Shown: positions 7,131-16,590, counted from the first letter of the stretch. The stretch is DNA of 64,000 nt from Plantibacter sp. Leaf314 (GCF_001423185.1 NZ_LMOB01000001.1:1082875-1146874); one strand, 5' to 3'. Numbers and translations: made by a program. Notes: generated from the sequence alone by a model not told the origin.

Positions 7131-8612
7131 CGTCGTCTCCGGCGCCTCGTGATCGACCGTCACGGTGAAGGTCTGGACGCGCAGCGGCAGCACCGGGGTC
7201 ATGCGGACCTCGAGTCGGAGCCGGCCCCGCTCGCCCTCGACGAACCAGACGAGATGGTCCGGCGAGTCGCAGACGGGTGTGGCACGGCCGGACGCCACCT
7301 CGGCGATGCCGCCGACCGCCGCGACGGCAGCCTCGGCCGCGGTGCGTCGTTCGTCCAGCGGGACGTCAAGTGTGACGTTCTCGGCGAACAACGACGCGGC
7401 GACCCGGTCGTCCCAGTGCGACAGCAGCCCGGTCGCGGTCATCGACGCCACCAGGGTCTCCGGCCACGGACGGATCGCGGGTTCGGCGAGTTCGCCGGAT
7501 GTCTGCGCTTCGGCGATCGCCAACCGGAGCACCTGTTCGGCGGGCTTCGCCACGGCCGCGTATCCCGCGTTCTCGAACGCGACGACGCCGATGCCGGAAG
7601 CCGGGTGCCAGCGCATGTGCGCGCTGTAGCCCGGGTATCCACCGGAGTGCGACACGAGCGGCCCGAGCGTGGCGTCCTCCTCCACGAAGAGTCCGAAGCC
7701 GTAGCCGAGCGCGAGGCGCGGCGGGAGGCCGTCGAGCGAGGGGCGCGGCGGGGCGAGGCGGTGCAGCTGCTGCATCTCGCGGCGACTCGCGCTCGACAGC
7801 GGACCGCTCTCGTCACCCGTCCAGGCGGCGTCGAGCCAACGGACCCAGCCCATCAGCGTGGTCGCCGAAGCGAAGAGCCCGCCGATCGCGGAGAAGACCC
7901 CAGGCCCCGAGAACGGGACCTCGACGAACCGGTCGTCCGCGTCGACGGCTCGGTCCCGTCGGACGCGGTGACCGATCGCCGTGACCGCTCCGCCGTCCTC
8001 CGGGTGCTCGCGGTCGGGTCGCTCGAACACGGCACCGAGCCCGAGCGGCTCCAGCAGGAGTGACGTCACCGCGTCCACGAACCGCCCGCCCGTCACCCGC
8101 TCGACCACCTGACCGAGGAGCGCGTAGCCGAGGTTCGAGTAGGCGAACGCCGTCCCCGGCACGGTGACGCACCGCACGCCGCGCGCCAGCAGCCGACGGA
8201 ACTCCGCAGGGGTGATCGACTCCTGGCGGTCGGCCCACGGATCGTCCGTCCCGAGCCCACCCGACATCGTGAGCAGCATCCGGACCGTCGGCCGGACGGC
8301 CGTCCCACCGGGCGTGGCCGGGGCGAACTCCGGGACGAACGCGTCCACCGGGGTGTCGAGGTCGAGCCGACCGGTGTCGCGGAGGATGAGGAGGACGGCA
8401 GCGGTGAAACTCTTCGTGCAGGACGCGATGCGGAAGAGCGTGTCCTCGTCGGGCACGTCGCCACCTCGGGTGCTCTCGCCGAAGCCGTGCGAGAAGCGGA
8501 TCCGATCGCGATCGAACACCGCGACGTACGATCCGGGAGCGACGCCGCCGGCGATCCGGTCCTCGAACACGCGGGCGATACCCGTCTCCGTGCCGTCCTC
8601 CACCAGGTGCAT
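7116..8612 (-). CDS. serine hydrolase, beta-lactamase (class C/PBP) fold
   Basis: A 498-residue protein. The three motifs of the family are present: SCTK (Ser64, Lys67) in RIASCTKSF, the Tyr-x-Asn of FAYSNLGY, and HSGGYPG in place of the KTG box. About 120 C-terminal residues beyond the catalytic fold form an extra beta-rich domain. There is no clear signal peptide from the chosen start, so it may be cytoplasmic. ATG 8612 has a strong GGAGGAG ribosome site; a longer upstream frame lacks one. Esterase or D-aminopeptidase-type activity is inferred from the family. It diverges from an MFS gene across about 230 bases. Confidence 0.85.
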   Translation of the reverse strand: MHLVEDGTETGIARVFEDRIAGGVAPGSYVAVFDRDRIRFSHGFGESTRGGDVPDEDTLFRIASCTKSFTAAVLLILRDTGRLDLDTPVDAFVPEFAPATPGGTAVRPTVRMLLTMSGGLGTDDPWADRQESITPAEFRRLLARGVRCVTVPGTAFAYSNLGYALLGQVVERVTGGRFVDAVTSLLLEPLGLGAVFERPDREHPEDGGAVTAIGHRVRRDRAVDADDRFVEVPFSGPGVFSAIGGLFASATTLMGWVRWLDAAWTGDESGPLSSASRREMQQLHRLAPPRPSLDGLPPRLALGYGFGLFVEEDATLGPLVSHSGGYPGYSAHMRWHPASGIGVVAFENAGYAAVAKPAEQVLRLAIAEAQTSGELAEPAIRPWPETLVASMTATGLLSHWDDRVAASLFAENVTLDVPLDERRTAAEAAVAAVGGIAEVASGRATPVCDSPDHLVWFVEGERGRLRLEVRMTPVLPLRVQTFTVTVDHEAPETTDADD

Positions 8613-8841
8613 CTCGTCTCCTCCTCGGCGGCGGCGCACCGCCGTCCGCGGTCCACTCGCCGTTCGAGCGTACGACCATTCCGCGACGACGATCACCATC
8701 GGCCGGGGTGCCGGGCGTACTGTGCTCCTCCGTTCAGATGAAGTCAAGGGGGCGAGATCCGCTGCGTCGGATCCGCGCCTCGGGAGTAGCGTCATCTCCC
8801 GGATCGACCGTCGAGGGGACGGCCGTGGAAGGAGTCGTTCC

Positions 8842-10305
8842 ATGTCGAGCACGTCGACCTCCGGGCAGCCGGGTCCCGTCAAGAGTCTCGTCCCCGCCAG
8901 GATGGACCGATTGCCCTGGACCAGGTTCCATTGGATGATCGTCGTCGGTCTCGGGTTCTCCTGGGTGCTCGACGGACTCGAGATCCAGATCGTCGCCTCG
9001 GCCGGCTTCCAGAAGTCCCTGGGGCTCTCGGCTGCCGAGGTCGGGCTGCTCGGGACGATCTACCTGCTCGGCCAGGTCACCGGCGCCCTCGTCTTCGGGC
9101 GGATGGCGGACCGACTCGGGCGGAAGAAGCTCTTCATCCTCACGCTCGCGATCTACCTGGTCGCGAGCGGGATTGCCGGCCTGTCGCCGACGTTCTGGTT
9201 CCTCGCGATCTTCCGTTTCTTCGCCGGGATGGGCATCGGCGGTGAGTACGCCGCGATCAACTCGGCCATCGACGAACTCATCCCGTCGAAGTACCGAGGC
9301 CACGTCGACATCGCCATCAACGGCACGTACTGGGGCGGTGCCGCACTCGGATCGGCCGCGAACCTGTTCCTGTTGAACACCGACTACTTCGCCGAGGACG
9401 TCGGCTGGCGGATCGGCTTCTTCATCGGCCCGGTCCTCGGCCTCATGATCATCTTCCTCCGGCGGCACATCCCCGAGAGCCCGCGCTGGCTCATGACGCA
9501 TGGCCGGGAGCAGGAGGCGGAGGCCACGGTCGACGACATCGAGGACACGGTCCGCAAGCAGGGCGGCACGATCGACCCCGTCGACGACTCGAAGGCGCTC
9601 ACGGTGCAGGCACAGGGGCACATCCCGATCCGCACGATCTTCGGCGTGCTCTTCCGGACCTACCCCAAGCGCACCTTCGTCGGGCTCGCGATGATGATCA
9701 CGCAGTCGTTCCTGTACAACGCGATCTTCTTCACCTACGCGCTCGTCCTCCAGAACTTCTACGGCACGAGCCCGTCGTCGACCCAGTACTACTTCTTCCC
9801 GTTCGCCATCGGGAACCTGCTCGGACCGCTCCTCCTCGGACGACTCTTCGACACCTGGGGTCGTCGCCAGATGATCTTCCTGACGTACGGGGTCTCGGGC
9901 GTGGTGCTCGCCGTCTCGGCCGTCCTCTTCAACGCCGGCGTCCTCGATGCGACGACGCAGACGATCTTCTGGTGCGTGTCGTTCTTCTTCGCCTCGGCAG
10001 GAGCGTCCAGCGCCTACCTCACGGTGAGCGAGATCTTCCCGCTCGAACTCCGCAGCCAGGTCATCGGGTACTTCTTCGCGATCGGTCAGATCGCCGGCTC
10101 GGTCGCGCCACTGCTGTACGGGATCCTCATCGGCGACGGCACGGACCGGGGCCCGCTGACGGTCGGCTACTTCATCGGAGCCGGGGTGATGATCCTCGGC
10201 GGTCTCATCGCCCTCATCTTCGGCGTCGACGCGGCCCGGAAATCGCTCGAGGACATCACCGAACCGCTGTCGATCGTCCGGGACGGCAAGCGCCCCGGGA
10301 ACTGA
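8842..10305 (+). CDS. MFS transporter, sugar-porter-like
   Basis: A 487-residue major facilitator protein. Signatures are DGLEIQI in helix 1, RMADRLGRKK (motif A), RFFAGMGIGGEYAAINS in helix 4 and PESPRWL in the central loop, followed by a second six-helix bundle. The resemblance is to sugar and metabolite symporters; the substrate is unknown. ATG 8842 sits nine bases after a GAAGGAG ribosome site. The SIS-domain gene converges from the other side with 13 bases between stops. Confidence 0.87.
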   Translation: MSSTSTSGQPGPVKSLVPARMDRLPWTRFHWMIVVGLGFSWVLDGLEIQIVASAGFQKSLGLSAAEVGLLGTIYLLGQVTGALVFGRMADRLGRKKLFILTLAIYLVASGIAGLSPTFWFLAIFRFFAGMGIGGEYAAINSAIDELIPSKYRGHVDIAINGTYWGGAALGSAANLFLLNTDYFAEDVGWRIGFFIGPVLGLMIIFLRRHIPESPRWLMTHGREQEAEATVDDIEDTVRKQGGTIDPVDDSKALTVQAQGHIPIRTIFGVLFRTYPKRTFVGLAMMITQSFLYNAIFFTYALVLQNFYGTSPSSTQYYFFPFAIGNLLGPLLLGRLFDTWGRRQMIFLTYGVSGVVLAVSAVLFNAGVLDATTQTIFWCVSFFFASAGASSAYLTVSEIFPLELRSQVIGYFFAIGQIAGSVAPLLYGILIGDGTDRGPLTVGYFIGAGVMILGGLIALIFGVDAARKSLEDITEPLSIVRDGKRPGN

Positions 10306-10318
10306 CCGTGGCCGCGGT

Positions 10319-10981
10319 TCAGCCCTCCTCGTCCACGTAGACCCCGAGGGTCTCAGCCAACCGCTCCCGCTCCACCGCACGTCGGCCGGCGCCCTTGGCG
10401 CTGGCCGTCGTGAGCGTCGCGAGGAGATGCAGGGTGAGCGCGATCCCGATCGAGGAGCTCGGGTGACCGTCGTCGGCTCGCCCGACCACGATCGTCTCGT
10501 CCGCGTAGGGGGTCAGCGGGGAGTCCGGGGCGTCGGTGATGAGGACGAGGCTGCCGCCCGCCTGCGCGAAGGGGACGGCGGAGGCGATCGTGTACTTGCG
10601 GTACCGCCGCAACGACACGGCGATCATCACATCGCTCGATCGGACGTCGCTGAGGACGTCGAGGGGACGGACGATGGTGCCGTCGATGAGGGTGACGTTC
10701 GCCAGACCGTAACTCAGGTCGGCGGCGAGCAGGGACGCGTAGGTGAACGACTTCGACGCCCCGATGAGGAACCGTCGGCGGGCCGACACGATGAGTGCAG
10801 CCGCACGTTCGAGTGCGCCGTCCGTCTTCGCCCAGGCGAGCGAGTCCTCGAACTGCTTGCGCTCCTGGTCGAGCAGCCGGTGCTTCAGCACGGAGGCGGA
10901 CCGTCGTTCGAGTCGCTGCTCCGGCCGCTCACCCGGGACGGCCGTGTCCTCCTCGGTGAGGAAGCGGATGTCGTGGTTCAC
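10319..10981 (-). CDS. SIS-domain protein lacking the RpiR helix-turn-helix
   Basis: A 220-residue protein. Residues from about 60 to 190 form a sugar-isomerase (SIS) domain, with RRRFLIGASKSF binding the phosphosugar backbone and GGSLVLITDAPDSPL as a later strand. RpiR/MurR regulators join an N-terminal helix-turn-helix to this domain. Here the N-terminal 55 residues are charged helix with no recognisable HTH. It may therefore be a phosphosugar sensor or isomerase. The GTG start has a GAAGGAG ribosome site. Confidence 0.8.
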   Translation of the reverse strand: MNHDIRFLTEEDTAVPGERPEQRLERRSASVLKHRLLDQERKQFEDSLAWAKTDGALERAAALIVSARRRFLIGASKSFTYASLLAADLSYGLANVTLIDGTIVRPLDVLSDVRSSDVMIAVSLRRYRKYTIASAVPFAQAGGSLVLITDAPDSPLTPYADETIVVGRADDGHPSSSIGIALTLHLLATLTTASAKGAGRRAVERERLAETLGVYVDEEG

Positions 10982-11166
10982 GCGGGGTCTCCTTCGCCTG
11001 CAGACACCGTCGTGCGATCAGGCGTCGTCCGTCCAGGTCGGCAGGGGCACCGACGGCCCGCCGGCAGGTCGCCCGGCGAGGTTCCCTCGATGGTAGCGAG
11101 CGGAAGCGCATACAAGATCGCCGGAACGACAACGATTCGGTGCAGACCGACGCGGCCGGTCCGCGA

Positions 11167-12342
11167 TCAGCGTCCGCCCTGCTCGTCCGCCTCGGGCAGC
11201 GTGATCGAGGAGGTGAAGAGGCTCGCGCGCTGCTCGGCCTCCACGCTGCCGCTGAACAGCCCGACCGGTTCCGTCACCGGACCGCCGCGCTTCGGGACCG
11301 GGCGCGGTTCCTGCTCCACCATCTGCACGCGGTTGCGCGGGATCGCCGACGGGTTCTGCGCGAGGATCCACTCCACCATCTGCTCGCGCACGAGGCAGCG
11401 CAGGTCGAAGAGTGTCGGTGCGTCCACCGCCGTGACGAGGATGCGGATCCGCACGTACCCGCCGACGGCGTCGGTGACCTGCAGCACCTGGGCCCGGCCG
11501 TCCCAGAGGTCGGTGCGGTCGAGGATGCGCTCCAGCTCGGTGCGCATGACGGCGGGACTCACCCACCAGTCGAGGTCGAACTCCACCGAACCGAGCAGCT
11601 CGCTGGTGTTGCGGGTCCAGTTCTGGAACGGCGTCGACGTGAAGTAGGTGGAGGGCAGCACCATCCGCCGGTCGTCCCAGATGCCGACGACGACGTAGGT
11701 GAGCGTGATCTCCTCGATCCGCCCCCACTCCCCCTCGACGATCACGACGTCGTCGACGCGGATGGCGTCGCTGAAGGCGAGCTGGATCCCCGCGAAGACG
11801 TTGCCCAGGACGGACTGCGCGGCGAGGCCGGCGACGATGCTGACGACACCGGCCGAGGCGAGCACACTCGCTCCGACGCCCTGCACGCCGGGGAACGTCA
11901 GCAGGATCGAGGCGACGCCGACGATGACGACGACCGCGATCGCGAGCCGCCGGACGAGCGCGAGCTGCGTCTGCATGCGTCGGGCGACCTTGTTGTTCGG
12001 GACGTCGATGCGGTACCGCGCCTGTCCGAGCCCGATGACGAAGGCGAGGAGCGCGGCGACCAACCAGGTGGCAGCGGCGATCACGGCGATCCGGAAGCCC
12101 TGATCGATGAGCCCGCGGACGTTCTCGTCGGGCAGCGTCGCCGCCACCGCCAGCCACACCGCCACGAGGATCACGAGCGCGCGGAACGGGTGCCGTGCGC
12201 TCCCCGCGAGCGCGGCCGGCCAGTCGCGCCGTCTTGCCGCCAAGCGGAACGACACCGAGACGACGGCGAGCACGACGAGTGCTGCGACGGTGGCGATCCC
12301 CGCCGCTGCGGCGACACCCCACCAGCTCTCCCAAACGAACAT
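11167..12342 (-). CDS. small-conductance mechanosensitive channel (MscS family)
   Basis: A 391-residue membrane protein. Four membrane helices precede the pore helix, where GVQGVGASVLASAGVVSIVAGLA has the Gly/Ala packing typical of MscS TM3. AAQSVLGNVFAGIQLAFSD and DDVVIVEGEWGRIEEI belong to the MscS beta domain, with the alpha/beta vestibule after it. It should open under membrane tension to release solutes. ATG 12342 is preferred to an upstream ATG because of GAGGAGG five bases before it. About 40 C-terminal residues are Pro/Arg-rich and probably cytoplasmic. Confidence 0.92.
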   Translation of the reverse strand: MFVWESWWGVAAAAGIATVAALVVLAVVSVSFRLAARRRDWPAALAGSARHPFRALVILVAVWLAVAATLPDENVRGLIDQGFRIAVIAAATWLVAALLAFVIGLGQARYRIDVPNNKVARRMQTQLALVRRLAIAVVVIVGVASILLTFPGVQGVGASVLASAGVVSIVAGLAAQSVLGNVFAGIQLAFSDAIRVDDVVIVEGEWGRIEEITLTYVVVGIWDDRRMVLPSTYFTSTPFQNWTRNTSELLGSVEFDLDWWVSPAVMRTELERILDRTDLWDGRAQVLQVTDAVGGYVRIRILVTAVDAPTLFDLRCLVREQMVEWILAQNPSAIPRNRVQMVEQEPRPVPKRGGPVTEPVGLFSGSVEAEQRASLFTSSITLPEADEQGGR

Positions 12343-12465
12343 CCGTGCCTCCTCGAGCTGGTCCTGCAGTCCTTGGTCGCGCCCTGCTCCTGCAGCGCGC
12401 AAGCGTCAAGCGTAGGGGCGCTCGTCCGCCGGGATCGACCGCTTGTGCGGCCTGCCACGAACCTC

Positions 12466-13641
12466 TCAGGCCGAGATGATCGGGTGCGGGTACTCCATCG
12501 TCCGATGCTGGAACTCGGCGATGGCCTCGTTGCGGAGGACACCGTCCTGGATCTCGACGGCGCGGTCGACGGTCAGGTTGTCGGCCCACGCCGCCGGCCC
12601 GGCGAGCACGACGGGCAGGAACGGCAGGAGGGCTTCGCTGTTCTCCCAGCTGGACGAGTTCCAGAGAAGCGAGGGACTGTGGTCGACGGCGTAGTAGTTG
12701 ATCTCGCCCCGCCCGACGGTGAACATCGGGTCGTCGAAGCCGGTCGTCCGCGCCCACTCGAAGGCCATCCCCTCGTCGCAGGAGACGTCCACGATGAGGC
12801 TGCCGGGGCGGAAGGCACCCAGGTCGTCCTCTCGCAGGTACAGCAGCGGGGCGTTCGGGTCCTGCAGGGTGCAGTTCACGACGATGTCGCTCTCCGCGAG
12901 GAACGGAGCGAGCGGGACGCGCCCCTCGTCGGTGATCACCTCGCTGAGGTAGGGGCCGTCGTCGTGGTCGAACTGGATCATGCGGGCGGAGTGGATGGGT
13001 GACGCCACCGCCGCCACCCGACGGTTGGTGAGCACCCTCACATCGTGGATGCCGTGGGCGTTGAGCGCGGTCACCGCGCCTCGGGCGGTCGCGCCGAAGC
13101 CGATGACGACGGCAGTCAGGCGACGACCGTAGCTGCCGGTGGAGCCGCAGAGCTCCAGGGCGTGGATCACCGAGCTGTAGCCCGCGAGTTCGTTGTTCTT
13201 GTGGAAGACGTGCAGCCCGAAGCTGCCGTCGGCGGCCCAGTGGTTCATCGCCTCGAAGGCGATGAGGGTGAGCCGTTTGTCGATCGCGAGCTGGGTGAGC
13301 GGGGTGTCCTGGACGCAGTGCGGCCAGCCCCACAGCGTCTGCCCGTCGCGGAGTTGCTGGACGTCCTCGAGCTGCGGCTTCGGGAGGAGGACGACGTCGG
13401 CCTGCGCGATGACCTCGGCGCGCGTCGCGAACGAGCGGACGTACGGTGCGATCTCCTCGCCGGAGACGCCGAATCGGGTGCCATACCCATGCTCGACGAC
13501 GATGCGGGACCGGAACTCCTCCGGGATGCGTTCGAAGTGCGCCGGGTGGATCGGGACGCGCCGTTCGTCGGGTTTCAGCGAGGTGCCGACCACCCCGAGG
13601 ACGCTGTCGTGCTGCACGGTCGGTTCGGATCCTGCTGGCAT
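12466..13641 (-). CDS. AlaDH/PNT-fold dehydrogenase, N5-(carboxyethyl)ornithine synthase-like
   Basis: A 391-residue protein of the alanine dehydrogenase/transhydrogenase fold. N-terminal KPDERRVPIHPAHFERIP matches the family start, VVIGFGATARGA is the NAD(P)-binding glycine-rich turn, and DVSCDEGMAFEWARTT follows in the second Rossmann half. The closest named group is N5-(carboxyethyl)ornithine synthase, which reductively couples pyruvate and ornithine or lysine; saccharopine dehydrogenase-like enzymes are the alternative. No ornithine genes are nearby. It ends 123 bases before the MscS start. Confidence 0.75.
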   Translation of the reverse strand: MPAGSEPTVQHDSVLGVVGTSLKPDERRVPIHPAHFERIPEEFRSRIVVEHGYGTRFGVSGEEIAPYVRSFATRAEVIAQADVVLLPKPQLEDVQQLRDGQTLWGWPHCVQDTPLTQLAIDKRLTLIAFEAMNHWAADGSFGLHVFHKNNELAGYSSVIHALELCGSTGSYGRRLTAVVIGFGATARGAVTALNAHGIHDVRVLTNRRVAAVASPIHSARMIQFDHDDGPYLSEVITDEGRVPLAPFLAESDIVVNCTLQDPNAPLLYLREDDLGAFRPGSLIVDVSCDEGMAFEWARTTGFDDPMFTVGRGEINYYAVDHSPSLLWNSSSWENSEALLPFLPVVLAGPAAWADNLTVDRAVEIQDGVLRNEAIAEFQHRTMEYPHPIISA

Positions 13642-13762
13642 GACTGCTCGTCCCGTTCACGGGTGCCGAGGCGGCGCCGTGCCCCTGACCGTACAGGACG
13701 CGGCGCGGAGCCGACACGCGGGGGCACGCGCACGGCCCTGGGAACACGACAGCCCCTCCAAC

Positions 13763-13798
13763 ACGACAGCCCCACACCGTGAGGTGCGGGGCTGTCGT
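13763..13798 (-). terminator. terminator of the tRNA-Ala transcript
   Basis: A 16-bp stem (ACGACAGCCCCACACC with one mismatch) and four-base loop lie immediately 3' of tRNA-Ala. The left arm motif AACACGACAGCCCC is duplicated at 13743-13756, so an alternative left arm exists. Confidence 0.7.
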
Positions 13799-13806
13799 CG
13801 TGTTGG

Positions 13807-13880
13807 TGGACCCAAGGGGATTCGAACCCCTGACCCCCTCGATGCGAACGAGGTGCGCTACCGGACTGCGCCATGGGCCC
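13807..13880 (-). tRNA. tRNA-Ala (anticodon CGC)
   Basis: 74 bases forming a full cloverleaf. The seven-bp acceptor stem contains the G3-U70 pair that marks alanine tRNAs. The D arm has GCGC/GCGC, the anticodon stem CCTCG/CGAGG carries loop TTCGCAT, and the T arm has GGTTCGAATCC. The CCA end is not encoded. Confidence 0.97.
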
Positions 13881-13931
13881 AACTACTCGTCCAGGCTAGC
13901 AGACCGCGCGACCCGTTTCGAACCGGCGGAG

Positions 13932-14579
13932 CTAGTCCTCGTAGGGGTTCGGGCCGTCGTCGACCGGCATCCCGCCATCCTGTGGATTCGCCGCGATGAG
14001 CGCCGCGAGGTCCAGGTCGCGGAACCACCGGAGCCGCTGACTCCTGGCGCGCCGGTAGTGCTCGTCGACGACCGGTTCGTCGAGTACCCGGTCGAGTTTC
14101 GCCTGGATGGCGCGCTCCAGATCTCCCCAGGCGCGCTCGCGAGCGGACTCCGCGATCGCCGCGACGAAGGCCTCGTCCTGGCTCACGCGCCGCAGTTCAG
14201 CGGCGAGCCCCGAGTACACCTCGCGACGACGCGACAGCGCGCTGAGATCCCCTGCGCGGTAGTCGTGCTGGTGGCGAGCGCTCCCTCGCCGCTGGAACGC
14301 CGTCTGGCGGGCCTCCCGCGCCAGGTCGGCGTACTCCTCCTGTTCGTCCGCCATGCGCCCGAGCTCGCGGCGGACGGCGGCCTGCGTGGCCTCAGCGTCG
14401 TACGAGGCACCATCGCGGAGGGCTCGCTCGATGATCCAGTTCGTGACCTCGACCACCGTCCACGAGCGGGCGATCAGCAGGCCTTCCTCGACCGCGTGCT
14501 CGACCGGCGGCGGAGCGACCTCGGGAGGCGCGACGTAGGGCTTCATCGGCTTCCGCCGGCCTTTGCGCCACACGCCCAT
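13932..14579 (-). CDS. conserved hypothetical protein, helical and charged
   Basis: A 215-residue soluble, mostly helical protein of unknown function. The N terminus is basic (VWRKGRRKPMKPYV). The middle has Arg/Glu-rich amphipathic helices (EEYADLAREARQTAFQRR) and the end is acidic (DDGPNPYED). No membrane segment or catalytic motif is evident. ATG 14579 has an AAAGGTGA ribosome site. It lies between tRNA-Ala and the sepX-like gene on the same strand. Confidence 0.7.
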   Translation of the reverse strand: MGVWRKGRRKPMKPYVAPPEVAPPPVEHAVEEGLLIARSWTVVEVTNWIIERALRDGASYDAEATQAAVRRELGRMADEQEEYADLAREARQTAFQRRGSARHQHDYRAGDLSALSRRREVYSGLAAELRRVSQDEAFVAAIAESARERAWGDLERAIQAKLDRVLDEPVVDEHYRRARSQRLRWFRDLDLAALIAANPQDGGMPVDDGPNPYED

Positions 14580-14692
14580 CGGTCACCTTTCGCGTTCCAG
14601 GGCGCCGACGAGACTGGATCGACGAACCCCCTCCACGAGTCTATCCGGAGCGGGTGACCGCTTCATGAACGACCGGAGCGGAGGGCCGTCGG

Positions 14693-15718
14693 TCAGCCTG
14701 CGGCGCGGCGACGCTGCAGGAGCGTGGAGCCGCCGGCGGCGATCTCGCCCTCGTCGACGACGCCCATGGCGGCGAACCGGCTCGGAGCCGGCTGTGGTTC
14801 GACCCGCTCGGGCTGCGGAGCGGCGACCGGCTCCGGGCGACGGACGATCGTCGGCATGGCCGGAGCGAGTCGCTCGGCGCGCGAGGCGATGGCCTCCTGC
14901 ATGGCGGCCTGGCGGAGCCGGTCGTACGCGTCGGCCTTCGCCAGCTCGGCTGCGGCGGACGAGCCCTCTGAGAGGTGCAGCGGCTTGGGGATGGCCGTCG
15001 GGGTCCACGTCTGCGCCTGGGAGGCCGCCTTGACGGGCTCGTTGTACTCGAAGAGCGCCGACTCGACCCGCCTGGTCGTCACCGCGACCGCGGGCACCGG
15101 CGCGACGGCACGGTGGGCGATGCGCGACATGCGTGAGAGGGCGGACAGGGCGAGCAGCCCGACGACGGTGGACGTGACACCGAGGACGAGGCCGCCGCCG
15201 ACCAGGAAGGTGGTGACACCGGAGCAGAAGCCGATGATCGAGGCGACGAGCACCGTGGTGGCGAGCAGCCTCGAGCGTCGTCGGCTCCTCGCGAGTTTCG
15301 CGGCCCGAGCGTTGCGCTGGACGGCTCGGGCTGCGGCGGCGGCTGCACGACGAGCGTCCTCCGCGGCACGAGCGGCGGCCTCGGCCTGCACGGCCTTCGC
15401 CTCCTCCTCGCGCCGGATGCGGTCGGCTTCGGCGAGTTCGACGCGCGCTGCGGCTTCCGCCGTCGCCTTCGTCCTGGCTTCCAGCTGCTTCAGCAGCTTC
15501 CGCTGGGCTGCGACCTCGCGCGAGGTGGCCTCGAGGCGGACGGCCTCCGGCACCTCGGCGGTCTCCGCGAGCACGCGGAGCGTCTGCTGGAGTCGGATCG
15601 CGTTCCGCTCACTGGCGGAGAACTGACTGTCGCGCACCCATGAGGGCACCAGGTACACCAGCCACAGCATCGCCGCGACCAGAATGATCACCCCACCGCT
15701 CAGGAATCCGCCGTCCAT
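14693..15718 (-). CDS. sepX: SepX/GlpR-like divisome membrane protein
   Basis: A 341-residue protein. The N-terminal membrane helix (GGVIILVAAMLWLVYLVPSW) continues into a conserved WVRDSQFSASERNA motif. A long Ala/Glu/Arg-rich coiled coil follows (about residues 65-150), then two more membrane helices (about 155-200) and a Pro-rich cytoplasmic tail. Topology and position near rimJ and galU match SepX/GlpR, an actinobacterial division protein reported as the membrane receptor of the MoeA-like protein Glp. The glp gene itself is absent from its usual place. ATG 15718 is chosen because TACGGT lies seven bases upstream; ATG 15724 is the alternative. Confidence 0.72.
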   Translation of the reverse strand: MDGGFLSGGVIILVAAMLWLVYLVPSWVRDSQFSASERNAIRLQQTLRVLAETAEVPEAVRLEATSREVAAQRKLLKQLEARTKATAEAAARVELAEADRIRREEEAKAVQAEAAARAAEDARRAAAAAARAVQRNARAAKLARSRRRSRLLATTVLVASIIGFCSGVTTFLVGGGLVLGVTSTVVGLLALSALSRMSRIAHRAVAPVPAVAVTTRRVESALFEYNEPVKAASQAQTWTPTAIPKPLHLSEGSSAAAELAKADAYDRLRQAAMQEAIASRAERLAPAMPTIVRRPEPVAAPQPERVEPQPAPSRFAAMGVVDEGEIAAGGSTLLQRRRAAG

Positions 15719-15815
15719 GTTCATGACCGTAGCGGGTGGACGCCCGCGGACCGATCACCGGCGGGGTGTGTCCGCGGATGGATCTCCAAACCGACCACCG
15801 TGCCGGCCCGCGGGG

Positions 15816-16469
15816 TCAACGCCCGGGGAAGGGTGCCGAAGCGGCGATGCGGTCCGTCTCGGGGATCACGCAGGCGTCCTTCGGGACCTGGCCGTCCAAC
15901 CACCGGTTCAGGACCCCACCGGGGACCTCCTCGCGCACGAGCGCGAAGCAGAAGTGGTCGCGCCAGTCGCCGTCGATGTGGATGAACCGACGCCGGAGTC
16001 CCTCGTAGCGGAAGCCGAGCTTCTCGACCACGCGCAGGCTCGGTGCGTTCTCCGGGCGGATACAGATCTCCAGGCGGTGGAGCTGCAGAGCGGTGAAGCA
16101 GTGGTCCGTCGCCAGGGCCGTGGCGATCGGCGTGGCACCGAGGCCCGCGAAGCGCTGCGAGACCCAGTACCCGATCGACGCGGACGCCAGGGAGCCGTAG
16201 GTGATGCCGGAGACGTTGAGCTGGCCGGCGAACTCGCCGTCGACCTCGATGACGAACGGGAGACCGGCACCGGAACGGGCGTGGTTCTGCAGCGACCGGA
16301 TCGCCGCACGACTGTCGGCCGGAACGGGGCCGTAGGGGCTGGTGGCCTCCCACCGGCGCAGCCAGGCGCGGTTCTCCGCGAGCTCGCGCTCGAGGGGCCT
16401 CGCATCGCGGACCTTGATGGGCCGGATGCTGACTCGTCCGCTCCTCAGAACGGGTACGACCTGCACCAC
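15816..16469 (-). CDS. rimJ: GNAT N-acetyltransferase, RimJ/RimL type
   Basis: A 217-residue GNAT acetyltransferase with the RimJ plan: SVRPI-like first strand (RVSIRPIKVRDA), a central FVIEVDGEFAGQLNVSGI beta pair, and QRFAGLGATPIATAL as the acetyl-CoA loop. A C-terminal RPENAPSLRVVEKLGFRYEG motif follows. The family acetylates N termini of ribosomal or other proteins. It sits between galU and sepX, as rimJ does in other actinobacteria. GTG 16469 has a GAGAGGGG ribosome site at seven bases, and a TAGGCT -10 box lies at 16498-16503. Confidence 0.85.
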   Translation of the reverse strand: MVQVVPVLRSGRVSIRPIKVRDARPLERELAENRAWLRRWEATSPYGPVPADSRAAIRSLQNHARSGAGLPFVIEVDGEFAGQLNVSGITYGSLASASIGYWVSQRFAGLGATPIATALATDHCFTALQLHRLEICIRPENAPSLRVVEKLGFRYEGLRRRFIHIDGDWRDHFCFALVREEVPGGVLNRWLDGQVPKDACVIPETDRIAASAPFPGR

Positions 16470-16497
16470 CTTGCCACCCCTCTCGCGTCCTGTGGCG

Positions 16498-16503
16498 AGC
16501 CTA
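16498..16503 (-). promoter_or_regulatory. -10 box (TAGGCT) of the rimJ gene
   Basis: TAGGCT on the minus strand lies 28 bases upstream of GTG 16469, leaving a short leader that contains the ribosome site. Confidence 0.4.
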
Positions 16504-16533
16504 GCGGAGCACTCCCCGGGTCACCGACGCAGC

Positions 16534-16570
16534 CGCGCCCCGACGCCCGCTTTCGCGGGCCCGGGGCGCG
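16534..16570 (-). terminator. terminator after galU
   Basis: A GC-rich hairpin (CGCGCCCCGACGCCCGC paired with GCGGGCCCGGGGCGCG, small bulge) lies 20 bases after the galU stop. Confidence 0.65.
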
Positions 16571-16590
16571 TCGTGCGTCGTCGGCCGTCC

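Noticed and set aside
13743..13773. The duplicated AACACGACAGCCCC as an attachment site next to tRNA-Ala
   Set aside because: It is part of a terminator arm, lies beside the tRNA and not inside it, and no integrase or second copy flanking an island is seen.
11018..13882. A very long minus-strand frame across the MscS, AlaDH-like and tRNA-Ala genes
   Set aside because: High GC keeps alternative frames open. It runs through a tRNA and a terminator, and its Arg/Pro-rich composition is typical of shadow frames.
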